Of a DNA stretch of 64,000 bases, positions 24,371-35,965 are shown one piece after another. Made by a program: the position numbers and the translations under genes. How positions within the stretch are numbered: the stretch's first letter is position 1; every line of letters starts with the position of its first letter. The stretch covers positions 263,383 through 327,382 of the forward strand of contig JAVSML010024348.1 in the NCBI GenBank assembly GCA_038503035.1, given 5' to 3'. The notes beneath the pieces were generated by a model. That model was not told the origin of the DNA, ran no database searches, and saw nothing but the letters and a program-made list of their open reading frames with translations. The DNA is from Crocodylus rhombifer (lineage: Eukaryota; Chordata; Crocodylia; Crocodylidae).

Positions 24371-26632
24371 GTAGTTTCATAGTTTCTAGGGTCGGAAGGG
24401 ACCTGAGCAGATCATCTAGTCCGACCCCCTGCCATGGCAGGAAAGAGTATTGGGGTCAAACGACCCCAGCAAGGTGCTCATCTAACCTCCTCTTAAAAAC
24501 CCCCAAGTAGGAGCCTGCTTCTCCACCACTTCTCTTGGAAGCTGGTTCCAGACCCTAGCCGCCCTGACCGTGAAGTAGGGCCTCCTGATATCTAACCTAA
24601 ACCTGCGCTCTGCCAGCTTGTGACTGTTATTCTTGGTCACTCCTGGCAGTGCTCGGGGGAACAGGGACTTCGCCAGTGCCTGCTGGTCCCCCCTGACTAG
24701 TTTATAACAGGCCACTAGATCCCCCCTCAGCCTTCTCTTGTGGAGGCTGAACAGGTTCAGGTCCTGTAGCCTCTCCACATAGGGCCTGCCCTGCTGTCCC
24801 CTGATCATGAGAGTGGCCCTCCTCTGGACCCTCTCCATGCTGTCCACATCCCTCTTGAAGTGCGGCGCCCAGAACTGGATGCAGTACTCCAGCTGTGGCC
24901 TGACCAAGGCCACATAGAAGGGGAGGATCACCTCCTTGGACCTGCTCGAGGTGCATCTGTGGATGCATGACAAGGTGTGGCTGGCCTTCCTGACTGCATC
25001 CCCACACTGCCGGCCCATGTTCCTCTTGGAGTCAATGATGACTCCAGGATCCTTTTCCACCTCTATGCTGACGAGAGGGGAGTTCCCCAACCTGTAAGTA
25101 TGGTGCCGGTTGTTCCGCCCCAGGTGCATTACTTTGCACTTGTCGGTGTTGAATCCCATCCTATTCTCATCCGCCCACCCTTGTAACCTGTCTAGGTCTG
25201 ATTGTAGCCTGTTGCTTCCTTCTAGTGTGCCCACTGCCCTCCACATCTTAGTGTCATTAGCAAATTTGAACAGGGTGCTTTTTACCCCCTCGTCCAAGTC
25301 ACTGATGAAGATGTTGAACAGTGCGGGCCTGAGGACCGAGCCCTGGGAGACCCCACTGCCCACATCCCTCCAGGCTGAGAAGGATCCATCCACTACCACC
25401 CTCTGGGTGCGGCCCTCCCGCCAGTTAGCGACTCATTTGACTGTGTGGGTGTCGACACCGCAGTCCCCCAGTTTCTTAATGAGAACGGGGTGAGAGACAG
25501 TGTCGAAAGCCTTCTGAAAGTCCAGGAAGACTATGTCCACTGCTACCCCTGCATCTAATGATCTGGTGATGTGATCGTAAAAGGCCACCAGGTTGGTCTG
25601 ACAGGACCTGCTGCTAACGAACCCGTGTTGGTTGCCCCTAAGCATGCAGTTCCCTGCTGGCCCCTCGTGGATGTGTGCCAGAATAATTTTCTCAAACAGC
25701 TTGCCTAGGATTGAGGTAAGACTAACTGGCCTATAGTTTCCCGGGTCCTCCTTCTCCCCCTTTTTGAAGATGGGAACCACATTGGCCCTCTTCCAGTCCT
25801 CCGGCACCACACCAGAGCACCACGAGTGCTCGTAAAGCCGTGCCAGGGGTCCTGCAATGACCTCATCCAATTCCTTTAGGACTCTAGGGTGGAGATCATC
25901 CGAACTGGCTGACTTGAATACATCCAGTCCCTCCAGAAGCTCCCTAACTAGTTCCCCACTAACCCTTGGCCCAGGTGTGCCTCCCCTTGGGCCCAAGGGG
26001 GGCCCAGCAGGGAGGTGGCTGTTCTGGTCTCTACTTAGGAAGACGGAGGCAAAGAAATCGTTAAACATGTTAGCTTTGTCGTCTGCTGTGACGACCCAAT
26101 TTCCCAATGCGTCCTGCAGGGGCCCCACATTACCCAGAACCTTCTTTTTACCCCCTATGTATTTAAAGAAGGACCTGTTATTGTCCTTAATCTGGGAAGC
26201 TAGTCCTAGTTCCATCTCTGCCTTGGCCTTCCTAGCCTCCCCCCTACATCCCCAAGCGACTGCAGTATAGTCATCCCTGGTGATGTCCCCTTCTTTCCAT
26301 TGGGTGTATGCCTCCCTTTTAGCAAGGAGACATTCCTGAATGCTTTTGGTGAGCCATGGAGGCTTGTGTGCTCTCCTGCTCCCTTTGATCCTCGTTGGGA
26401 TTACCTTCCTTTGGGCTTGGAGGATCGTCTCCTTAAGAAGCGACCACTCTCCTTGGACACCTGGCTCCCCTCCCCTCCAGGACCTCAGCGCTTCTCCAAC
26501 TATCCTCCTTAGCTCGTTGAAGTTTGCCCTCCTGAAGTCTAGGGCTGCTGCCTTACTGCAGGCCTTTGCCACCTTGCGCTGGATGGTGAATTCCAGCAGG
26601 CGATGATCGCTGTCGCCCAGGTGGTTGACAGT
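24371..26632 (-). mobile_element. CR1 LINE, 5'-truncated, nearly open ORF2
   Basis: The 3' terminus is at 24,371 and the copy is truncated at about 26,632, just at the end of the endonuclease (GDSDHRLLEFTI on the minus strand). It is the best-preserved complete 3' portion of CR1 in the window and is closely similar to the copy at 62,903-64,000. No target duplication is evident, as is usual for CR1. Confidence 0.97.
24482..26572 (-). pseudogene. CR1 ORF2 C-terminal part (linker + reverse transcriptase), one nonsense codon
   Basis: About 696 codons in one frame, interrupted only by TGA at 25,433-25,435, where the sister copy at 62,903 has TGG (Trp). In order it carries the endonuclease C-terminus, the linker (FFKYIGGKKKVLGNVGPLQD), RT entry (WKRANVVPIFKKGEKEDPGN, RPVSLTSILGKLFEKII), box A VFLDFQKAFDTVSH, box B region GSGVSQGSVLRPALFNIF and box C FANDTKMW. 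It ends at [13 protein letters not shown] and a downstream C-terminal stretch. Compared with the family, PQGSVLGP is changed to SQGSVLRP and the catalytic FADD to FAND, so the enzyme would be inactive even without the stop. The 5' endonuclease is absent through truncation. CR1 ORF2 normally drives target-primed reverse transcription of its own RNA; this copy is a recent fossil. Confidence 0.93.
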
Positions 26633-28633
26633 GGGAGTGTTTTGAGAGAGCTTTGCAGAGAAAAATAACTTACCTGCACTGCTCTGCTGATCATGCTTTT
26701 ACTGTTCCTTTGCTAGAACTATGCTGCCATTAGATAAGCTTCCAAAGCCAGGAATACCGCTAAGGGATTGAGTAGGAGTCTGTCATGGGTTTGATGCAGC
26801 TGAGTGCATGGACGCTGACTACTCTGCTGATGCCACACTTGACCCCACCACGAAAACCATCTGAGGCTTAATGAGCCATTTGTACCCCCTGGACAGCAGC
26901 TTCACATCTAGTTTCACCTCTAAGTTGGTGCTTGGGGCTGGTGCCCTGTTTCTCCATCCATAGTTACACTACTGATTAAAACCCTGTGAACCCAATTCCA
27001 CGCAGACCAGCTGTGAGGTGAGGAGGGGCTCCAGGAGGTCCCAAAGAAGTGGGGAGAAGGGTGGTTTATATGTATGGCTTTTTTCCCTTCCATGTCACTG
27101 GCATCCCTTGGCCCTCTGAGTACAGAACCAGAACTGGCCACCTGAGTCCAAGTTAGCTTTCAGGGCTAGAATCCTTCCTTTCAAAGCATTTTTAATAGCA
27201 TTTTCCCATTCTTGGCCTCTCTGTCTTTCCCTTTGTGCTCAATCCCTTTCAAAGCCCTTTGCATTGACAAGCACAGGCCTTCTGGTTCAGCTGGAAATGT
27301 CTCCAGCATGCTGCTCCCTTGTGATCCACAGCTCTGTCTCGGCTAATTACAGGACTAGGGAGAACACTTGCTCTAACCTGCTGCCTTTTTGTGTTTACAT
27401 GTTTTGGCTCAAAAAATAAAGAGCAATTTAAATCAATAGGCAATGAAAACAGCTCCCACGCTGTCTATTAAGACTGCATTAATAGAAGACCATCTGCTCC
27501 TGGAACAGCATAGAGGGGAGAGGGAGTTTCAGACAGAAATGAGCAGAGATGCTGAGAAAATTTTTTATGTGGATGAGCATGGACTCTTTCCATTTGTGGC
27601 AGCACTCAGAGCATAGGAGGCCAGCGTGTTTCATTCTTCAGGGCCATCATTGCCTTCTGGGGCCAATGAGAAAAATTGAAGGAGTGGCGGGGAGGGGGAG
27701 CGGGGAGGAAAGGATTGGACTTTCATTATTCTGACATCCACTAGAAATTATAATTTGTTGATGGGCTAATGCTGCCTGAATCTTCATGTGTACTGGTGAC
27801 TAGTGAAGTCAGTAGGGGGGAAGGAGGGCACAGCTATTTTCAGTAGCAGCAAAATTAGATCTGCTGTGTTGAAACCATGTGCATTAGGAACCTTTAACAT
27901 TAGGGGGTAAATCCTTTAAAAAATTCTTTAATTACTCATTAATATGCTGAGAAATCTGCCAGGTGTTTCAAGGATGTGTGTGTTCCCTTTGGCAAGACAG
28001 CAGATGAGCTCAGGACTGTTTATAACTGCAGCCCAAGTGATGGGCTGTAAATTCAAGAGAAATTTTGTTTTGTTCTGGTTTTTAAATTATTCACATGAAA
28101 AACAGCTGCCTCCTTGGCATGCAGACAACCCTCACGATAACTTGGGAAGCAAAAAAGGGCAGGTTCATTGTGCCAGAGGCATTATGTATCTAATCGCTAC
28201 AAAAATACCCTGCACCTCATCACATGCTTACTTTGGCTTATAAGGCTCAAAAAAGGCTCAGGACGCATGTTTGCACAAAGGTGGAGTTTGATAACGGTGC
28301 CTCTCCCTTGCAGTGATAGTTTGCCTGATCCCTGGAAACGCCACCTGCATTACACAAAGTAATCAAATGGAAACTTCATGTTTAATTACTAGGACAGGGT
28401 AAGGGCTTCACTTACATTACAGTAAACATGGTAGCTTAGGGTGTCAGGAAATTTGGGCCCAACTCTCCTCTTAGTGTGGTCAAGCACAAAGCTTCTTAAG
28501 AGCTAAACAGGACAAGAATGGATTCCTGTTTCTCAGTACTAACCACAACTTACCTCAAGGACACTTCTCAAACACATTGGAAATGCAAATATTATTAGCA
28601 ATCCCATTATCATCACTTGCAAACTGCAAACCA
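26633..28633. other. Non-coding sequence, nothing recognised
   Basis: Two kilobases free of recognisable repeats, AT-rich in places (27,880-27,960 and 28,060-28,250). No exon structure seen. Lack of mobile elements could mean constraint, but sequence alone cannot show it. Confidence 0.45.
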
Positions 28634-28641
28634 GCACACAG

Positions 28642-29950
28642 TAGGGCTGTGTGAGACTTAGGACAGAGCTTCAGATCCGGAGAAGGTTCCGACACTTCGA
28701 GGTCTGAAGCAGCATATCTGTGTCAAAGTGCTGCCTTGTTCAGCTTCCCGAAGTGGTTTGGAGCGGCTTCGGAGATCCGGCCATAGGGTATAATGGGGAA
28801 ACAATAAAATATCTATATATTTTTTGGTTTTTCTCCAATTTGGATGAAACTTTCAGGGATGGTAGACTATACATGGAGGATGAAGTCTGCCATGTGTTGA
28901 GAAGATCAGTGCAGGGGTTTGGGGGAAATGGCACCCCAAATTTGTGAAAGCAAAACTCCTGTCACATCTAGACATTACAACATAGCAGGGCAGAAACTGC
29001 AGGGATGGTAGCTTTTACTGAGGCCACAAAGTCTGCCAAGTTTCAAGAAGATCGGTGCAGGGGTTTGGGGGAAACTGCCCCTCAAGCTGCAGACAAGCAA
29101 AACTCCTGCCATGGGTGCTTGTGGGACTGACTCTGTCTTGGGGAGGGGAGACACTGCTGCAGGCCTGGCTGCTAAGCTGCTGTGTCCCCAGTTACCAATC
29201 AATCAATCATGATTCACTCAGGGACCAGGGACTCAGGGCCCAGCTCAATACAGAGGGGCATCAATTAGCACCTACAAAACCAGGCTAAGGAGAGGAAAGA
29301 CTCAGTAAAAACAATCAACTGCCCCAAGACAGACACAGTCTTGGCATGAGTTTTGCCTGTCAGCAGCTGGAGGTGCAGGGCCCCAGACTCCCCCTGCACT
29401 GATCTCCTCCACAGCTGGCAGACCTCACAGCAGGGGCCGCCATCCCTGCAGCTCTCACCCTGCTGCGCCTTAGGGCACACAGTGTCACCTGTGGCACAAG
29501 TTTTGCAGTTGCCCCTAAACCCCTGCACCTATGTCCTTGAAACTTGGCAGACTTTGTGGCCTCAGTAAGAGCTACCATCCCTGCAGTTTTAACCCCCCTG
29601 TGTTGTAACACACAGCCATGACATGAGTTTGGCTTTCAAGAATTTGGGGTACAGTTCCCCCCAAGCCCCTGCACCGATCTTCTTGACACTTGGCAAGTTT
29701 AATGCTCTCAGCAGAGGCTACCATCCCTGCAAGTTTCATCCAAATTGAATAAAAATCAACAAAGTTATAGATCTTCCATTGATTCCCCATTATACCCTAT
29801 GGCCGGATCTCCGAGGCGGCTTCGAAGCTTTGGAGCTGCTTTGGCCAGATCAAGGTGGAAACCCAGTCCAGAGCTCCAGATTGGATCACGGCCATCTGAA
29901 GCAGCCAGATCTGAAGCCAGACTGGATCGCTGCCAACTTGCACAGGCCTA
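28642..29950. mobile_element. hAT foldback element with perfect 8-bp target duplication
   Basis: GCACACAG occurs immediately before (28,634-28,641) and immediately after (29,951-29,958) a 1,309-bp unit whose ends are TAGGGCTGTGTGAG and CTTGCACAGGCCTA. The arms are long inverted repeats: GGAGATCCGGCCATAGGGTA at about 28,770-28,790 faces its complement at about 29,790-29,812, and TTTGGATGAAACTTTCAGGG faces its complement near 29,735. Inside are five copies of an ~85-bp module (GGGATGGTAG ... GTGCAGGGGTTTGGGGG): two forward (about 28,855-28,935 and 29,000-29,085) and three reversed (about 29,370-29,450, 29,505-29,585 and 29,650-29,740). No transposase is present. The TIR and 8-bp duplication point to hAT. 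Confidence 0.93.
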
Positions 29951-30131
29951 GCACACAGTACACAGTAACAACCCTCCAGGCAGCACTATTCCTCAAAGAG
30001 ATAGAGTAGTACTGGTGTATCCTATAAATAGCCTGGGAATCCTTTGGGTTTAAAGCCAAACTCAGCAAATACTTTTTAGGAACTGACAGATGAATAGGGT
30101 ATTGTTGAAGTAAGTGTATCATTTTGTCAAA

Positions 30132-30204
30132 GCCACTGTTGTTGTTCAGTGGTAGACTCCTTATCTACCCCATGGGAGGTCTGAGTTTGATTCCTGGACA
30201 TGCA
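30132..30204 (+). repeat. tRNA-Gly-like sequence (SINE head or tRNA pseudogene)
   Basis: TGTTCAGTGGTAGACTCC fits the A box and D-loop of glycine tRNAs, CCCCATGGGAGGTC the anticodon arm region, and GAGTTTGATTCCTGG the B box and T loop. The acceptor ends do not pair well and no intact cloverleaf is expected. A CR1 3' end follows within 120 bp in the same orientation, so this may be the head of a tRNA-derived SINE with a CR1-type tail, or merely a neighbour. Confidence 0.55.
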
Positions 30205-30319
30205 TATAACTACAGACACTGAGGCACCAAATGTCTAGACTCAGTCTGGCCTTTGGATACTGTCTCAATGGTCTAAAGCATGGGGTGGAAGGTCTGGGCA
30301 GCCTCAACTCAACTTAGCC

Positions 30320-30490
30320 TGCTATCGGAGGTGGTTCAAACACCTACATTGAACACCTTCAAGAGCAAATTGGATGCTTATCTTGCTGGGATCCTATGAC
30401 TCCTGCCGACTTCCTGCCCTTTAGGCAGGGGGCTGGACTCGATGATCTTCCAAGGTCATTTCCAGCCCTAATGTCTATAAAATCTATGAA
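30320..30490 (+). mobile_element. CR1 3' end fragment
   Basis: Translation EVVQTPTLNTFKSKLDAYLAG runs into the 3' UTR with GGGGGCTGGACTCGATGATC and ends CTAATGTCTATAAAATCTATGAA. It is the same tail type as the copy at 16,021-18,083. Confidence 0.9.
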
Positions 30491-30644
30491 CTCCTCCATA
30501 CTCCTGCCTAGACACACATATCAAAGGTCATGGTGAGCTATGCATACACGGTGATCCAGAAGGATTGACAGTTACCTACTACATATCATCAACTTTTTGA
30601 TGACATTTTGGGGGAAAATTTGTAAGAAGAACAGTGTGGGAATG

Positions 30645-30845
30645 ATGCTGAACCATTATGGTTCAAGAAATTTGCAAGAAGCAAGGATTTTTGTGGGTGA
30701 TGTCTTTTATTAGACCAACTTTATGGTTGGCATAGACTTAAACTTTCAAATGCAATACATACTTTTTGCATTTGCAGCCTTGTCTAAATCTATCCCAACC
30801 ATGCAGCTGGTCTAGTAAAAGATATTACACACAAAAATCCTTGCC
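30645..30845. mobile_element. Short foldback element, same family as 1,675-2,478
   Basis: GCAAGGATTTTTGTGGGTGA through TTTTATTAGACCAACTT on the left pairs with GGTCTAGTAAAAGATATTAC and AAAATCCTTGC on the right around a TTTGCATTTGCA core. The left outer end (CCATTATGGTTCAAG) resembles that at 57,650. Confidence 0.8.
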
Positions 30846-33714
30846 TCATATGAAAAATAGCCATTTTTCAGAGGCTGATATCTAGCTATATCTTATTGTT
30901 CATTCCTGAAAGGAAACAGGATTTCAGGCCTCTCCAGGATCTTCCAGTACTTGAAAATGGGCTTTTGCAAATATTCTTTAAAGCAAAAAAGAATTTTTTT
31001 ACCACATGATGATGAATTTGTAGATTTAAGCAGTACTGTAACTGATGGGGAGTGACCAGGGCAGCAGCCCTAGGTACCACCTTTGTGGTGCTAACTGCAC
31101 CCCATGATCAGCATCCTAGTAGCTGTCACTACACTGTGCATCACAGTTGCCCCAGGCATGGAGCCCTAGATTTAGACCATGATTGTGCAGAGCAATAATG
31201 ATTTGGGGTGTCCATTTTGAAACTACCTGAAAGGGCCTTATTCTCAGAAATGCCTGAGAAAACCCAGATCCCCTTCTAGTATCTTGGGTTGAACACCAAA
31301 AAAATTGAGGCCCCCAAACTCACCAGTTATGTTGGAGAATCTTGATCCCAAAAAAATGCAAAGACTTACAAAAGATTTGCACTTCATAAGAACGGAAAGC
31401 TCTTCTTTACCCAGGGATGTAGGCAACGACAGTGCAGCTCACAACTCTGATGAAGTAGGTATTCTTCTGAGCAGGCCAGGAGGCTATAAACAACGTGATG
31501 TAGATGTCTGTCCACTAGAAGCCTAACTGAAACCATTGAACTTAAGTCAACCTGCCCCTGGAGGGTAAGAACTTTCAATCTCTACATTTAAACTAGTGAA
31601 CTAAAAGTGAAAGTCCCTGTGCAAGAAATCCAGCCCTTTCTAAGTTGAATGTTTTTAAATGAGGTATTCTCTTTGCTTCTCCCAGTTAATCTTCAGCCCT
31701 TTGTTAACTGAACAGAATTTGACAGATTCAGTCCAGAATGGCAGTGTCTTCACAATGTAATCATCTGTCATTATGTCAGCTAATTCCCCATCAGAATAAT
31801 TAACTCCCACCTGGACAGCATCTTGATGCTGGCAAGTTGAATATCATGACTTAAGGACCCCCACTAATGGGCTGTCTTGAGTCCAAGGGATTCATAGAGG
31901 GTGGCAAAGCCACCTACCCCACTGCAAAAGAGATTCCTCAGGCAAGTAATATGGCCCTGAAGATGAGTGACCAAAATATGTTGGAATGCATGTAACCCTC
32001 CATTTTTCCTAAAAACACCAAGAGGACAATGTCTTATTTCTATTTAGAGAGAAAAGATAAACTTAAAACTCAGGAGTGGTATCAGGAGACAGAACGTATT
32101 CCCCTGAAAGCATTAATGACTCTATTGTCTGACCTTGAACAAGTGGCAGAGACTTTCCAGGCCTCCAGAACAACAGTAAGTACCTGTCTCCTTCCCTCTT
32201 AAGGTCTCATTCTGCCCATCACAATTCGCACTGTTGCACTTTTCATGTAAAACTGACAGCAACAGCAAAGACCCTACTAGACATCAAGGCATCTTTGGCA
32301 TGTCTCCCCTTTGAGCATAAAAGTCATCCCCAAGGTAGTCATAAGTTTGTGTTCTACTGGCCTGTTCTGGAGTACTAGTTGTTTTTATTGAGAAATGGTG
32401 TTTGGACAGAAGGGGGGTGTCAGTGTATGTGTGTGGTTATTTTTTTTTTCTTTTTTGTCATTAAGACTTTCTGGAGGAGGTTGTGTTTGCAAGGCAGCTG
32501 GACTCTGAATTCTCCCTGAGACAACAGAGGACGCTTTGTCCCCTGCTCTCACATGACTCAACCTGAGCTTTAAGTTCTTTGTCGTAGAGGAACATGGCTG
32601 TCATGGTGGTTCACAGGTCAAAATTCAGGCTTTCACATAGCAGGGCTGGATCCATTGAGTGCTGTGAAGGCAAACATTATGGCCTTATATTGGCATCTAC
32701 AGCCTACTGGGACATTGGGATGTAGGGGGCTGGGACACAGGCTCTGGAAGGAAGTGAGCAGTGCTGGAACCTGTGCATGGGCTTCTCATTTAGTGTCAGC
32801 TACCATGAATGACTCCGGAGGTGGCAAATGTCTGCATGTCAGCATCTCACTGAGTGAGAACTAAATGAGGATATTATATTCCAGTCTGCCAGGGGTGCCA
32901 AGTGGCCTACTTCAAGAATGACTGTGAAGCATTTCTTGGTGAAAAAATTACAAAACAAAGGACTTACTTTGATGAAGGTGAAAGGAATGTTTTGCCCCTT
33001 GAGGGAGAGAGAAAGATATGGGCTGAAATTTCTTTTTCTCACAAGGGACTAGGATATGCAGACATTAAAAACCTGTTTATTTAAATGGGAATTGCTTGTT
33101 TAAATCCTCTATGTGAACTGAAAATCTGAGCCCTTGTTTATTATTTAAGGAAAAAGTAAGTGTTCAGCACTTGAGCCAAACAAACTCCACAGGGAGACTG
33201 CCGTAGTCACCTATTAGTACCAATGATATTTAAATACACAGGTTGCTATTACAGTTGAATGAGCAGCTGCTAATAAACATTTTAGTTAATGAACTTACCC
33301 CTCTCTGTTACTCAGAATACCCAGAAACAGCCAGGGAATAGTCAAAATTGTTGAGAGCATTTCTTAAAAGCTTGACCATCATCAAGGACTTACTGTGCCA
33401 GCTGTGCTGGTTATTTGGGATCTGTCAGATAAATCTTATGGTATAGTTTTCAGGATTCTAAAAGCAAGCACTTATGGCAGAATATGCATTTAGTTTGATT
33501 TCCTTGAATGTGTCCTCACAAGACTTCTTCATTCCTTTTCTGTAAAACTCAGTGACAATAAAAGTGGACTGTGCAAAAGTGAACATAAAGGGCACATGTG
33601 CCAATGTGAAATCAGTTCATTAAAAATAACAGATCAGAAAGTCACAAAGCACCTTTGCAAGTGTTCACCCAACTCTAGTTTGAGACTGCATCATAACCCA
33701 GGGAACACTTCATC
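30846..33714. other. Non-coding sequence, nothing recognised
   Basis: About 2.9 kb without a recognised repeat or exon. A poly-T-rich tract sits at 32,441-32,458. Confidence 0.5.
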
Positions 33715-33805
33715 TTTCATGTCTATTTAAATGGAGATAATGATACCCTGCTTTATGGAGCAGTATGAGACCTAAGAATGAAACGTGCTATGATATAGTT
33801 GGTAA
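33715..33805 (+). repeat. Possible MIR 3' fragment
   Basis: AAATGGAGATAATGATACCC followed by a GAGACCTAAGAATGAAACGT-like stretch and GTGCTATGATATAG has the order of a MIR tail. It is weak. Confidence 0.4.
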
Positions 33806-34749
33806 CTGCAGTTGTTAATGGTAAAAAAAGATGCATGGTTAACAGCAAAAGAAAAATATATTCATAATATAGAAATATTGTACAACCCTGGGAGGCATTC
33901 TCCTCTCTCTTGCATCTTGGGTAGGCAGTATTCACACACCAGCTCTAGCTACGAGAAATGGTGTATGAAAGAGCCTCTTAGAGCCTTTGGGACAAATGTA
34001 AATGATGGTACAATGTACAGGTCAGTGAAGACTCACACACTAATAACTCTGCATCCCCATGATGTGTCTCCAGTGTGTCCCCATGGACAACAGCCTTGAA
34101 AGCCTTCAGACTGTCCTAAGGCAGCTGCTCTAGACTAATTTCAGGTAAATAATTGCAACAGGAAATTTTAAACTATAATAATCAGGCATTTATTGTAAAA
34201 TGCTTTCCATGCAGCATTCTAATGAGGACTACAGCTGATGACACACTCCAGTTTCCAGTAACAGGTAAGTCACTTCAGGAATAAAACAGATAAAATCTAA
34301 TTAAATTTAGACTAGCTTGTAAAAATTGTTATAACAATTGACTGCAAATGTAACTCACCTGCCTTTTTACCTGGAGAATAATTCTAAACTAATGATGGTT
34401 TACTCATCTTCAGAATAATTGGTTGCTCTTGAGACCTGAAGCTTTCTCTGGAACAGTTTCTAAGATCATCTAGTCTTCTATTGCTTCCCAAGAAAATGTA
34501 AGTCATTGTACCCTGCCTATACCTTTTCCAATGAACACATTCTATTAATCCCATGTATCAGCCTTCTCAGAAGGGTTTAACACTGGGAATATATACAGCA
34601 AGGGAATCAATCTCATTCTGGGGGGTCCAACCTACAAATTAGGACTCCCTAGGCTTCTGACCACTGGAAGTTGCAGGAGAAGAAGGGCATGGAACAGATC
34701 CATCTGGACAGGCCCTGCATATAAAGGCCCTATATAGGCCGTCAAGCCC
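33806..34749. other. Non-coding sequence, nothing recognised
   Basis: No supported feature. Confidence 0.45.
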
Positions 34750-35406
34750 TATGTGGAGACACTCCAGGAACTGGGCCTGTTCAGTCTGAGTAAGAGAAGA
34801 CTGAGAGGTGACTTGATAGACTCCTACAAGTACATCAGGGGTGAGCACCAAGATTTAGGGGAGCAACTCTTCAGGAAGGTACCTTGAGGGAGGACAAGGA
34901 CCAATGGGCACAAGCTAATAGAGGGAAAATTTAGGCTGGATATAAGAAAAAACTTATTTTCCATAAAGGTAAGTAGAATCTGCAACACACTCCCAGCAGA
35001 GATGCTGCAGTCACCATCCTTAGAGGTGTTCAAGAGGAGGTTGGATAAGCACCTTGTTGAGCTTGTTTGAGCCCAATAACCTCCTGTGACAGCTGAAAAT
35101 TGTCTGTGTGATAAAAGTGCTTGCTGAAGGCTCTATGAAGATTAGACCAAGTGTTTTTCTGTATTTGTTTAGATATTAAGCTATATGTTGTTGCTAAGAG
35201 CCTAATTAAAATTTAAGATGTAGTCAGGCCTTGTATAAAGTAAGGCCTAGTAAATTTAGCAAAGCCTTGAAGTAGTAACGCCCTGTGGCATAGTTAAAAT
35301 TAACCTTATCAAAAGCAATGCGAGGCTTGTACTGCTATTAGCCAGTCTAAGGGCAGTTGAAGTAAAAAGAACCTGAGTGGCTGTAAGTTATCAGTACCGT
35401 TCAAAG

Positions 35407-35414
35407 CTATAAAT
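35407..35414 (+). promoter_or_regulatory. TATA box of the solo LTR
   Basis: CTATAAAT about 320 bp into the LTR and about 310 bp upstream of AATAAA is the expected position of the U3 core promoter. Whether it is active today cannot be seen. Confidence 0.6.
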
Positions 35415-35718
35415 GGGCTACAACATCCAGAAGTCATTCAGAAAGAAGATACAGCTCGGTGAAAAGGATTACTTAGCTGTTGACCTGGATCAGTAGGCCT
35501 GTGGATCTCGAGGAGCCCAAGGACTGAATACCATGGGCCTTCCCGGTACCTCTCGGACAGTGCTGACTGGGGACGTCCGACTTCACTGAGCTTTATGAAA
35601 AGAGAAACTTGTTGTACATCACGCATCAGAAGAGACTGCTGATAAGTTGCCAACATGAATTATTTTTGTCTGTCATTGTTTAGCTTTTTACTACGCATAG
35701 TTGTGTTTTTGTTAAGTC

Positions 35719-35724
35719 AATAAA
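35719..35724 (+). promoter_or_regulatory. Polyadenylation signal of the solo LTR
   Basis: AATAAA followed by CCTTTCTACC, near the R/U5 boundary of the LTR. Confidence 0.6.
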
Positions 35725-35889
35725 CCTTTCTACCTCCGACCATGCTCTCAATCCCGAACCCTCCGCAAACGGCTGAGACACCTCCTGCCCATGGTAGGGG
35801 ACTAGACTTGATGATCTTACAGGTCCCTTCTGGTCCTTTGATTCTATGATTCTATATACTCTTCCTCTTAGCATTCACTCACAGCCAGT

Positions 35890-35965
35890 GTGAGAGTGAA
35901 GATACTGGACTAGATGGATCTGGGGCTGGACCCTGCATGATATTTCGTATGTTTTAATTCTGTGG
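35890..35965 (+). repeat. CR1/L3-like 3' tail fragment
   Basis: GATACTGGACTAGATGGATC followed by GGGCTGGACCCTGCATG resembles the widespread ancient CR1/L3 tail (tggactagatgga...tctgacccagcatgg). It is short and diverged. Confidence 0.5.

Larger units (their letters stand above)
35085..35782 (+). mobile_element. Solo LTR of an endogenous retrovirus-type element
   Basis: A 698-bp unit begins TGTGACAGC, ends GGCTGAGACA and is flanked by CCTCC on both sides (35,080-35,084 and 35,783-35,787). It has a TATA-like CTATAAAT at 35,407 and AATAAA at 35,719, giving a U3-R-U5 layout in plus orientation. No internal gag/pol/env sequence remains, so it is the product of LTR-LTR recombination. The TG...CA ends and 5-bp duplication fit an LTR retroelement; the exact class is inference. 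Confidence 0.88.
34750..35856 (+). mobile_element. CR1 LINE 3' end, split by a solo LTR
   Basis: The part before the LTR (34,750-35,084) codes for [20 protein letters not shown] and the C-terminal region ending FKRRLDKHLVELV. The 3' UTR resumes at 35,788 (TGCCCATGGTAGGGGACTAG) and ends ATTCTATGATTCTATA, the octamer repeat typical of CR1 termini. The two halves are continuous once the LTR and one CCTCC are removed, so the CR1 was there first. Confidence 0.9.

Noticed and set aside
29265..29790. Repeated ~40-residue peptides as a possible tandem-repeat protein
   Set aside because: They arise from the DNA modules of the hAT foldback element. No start, length or conservation supports a protein.
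30132..30204. Functional tRNA-Gly gene
   Set aside because: The acceptor stem does not pair and the T and D arms carry substitutions, so it is better read as a derived repeat.
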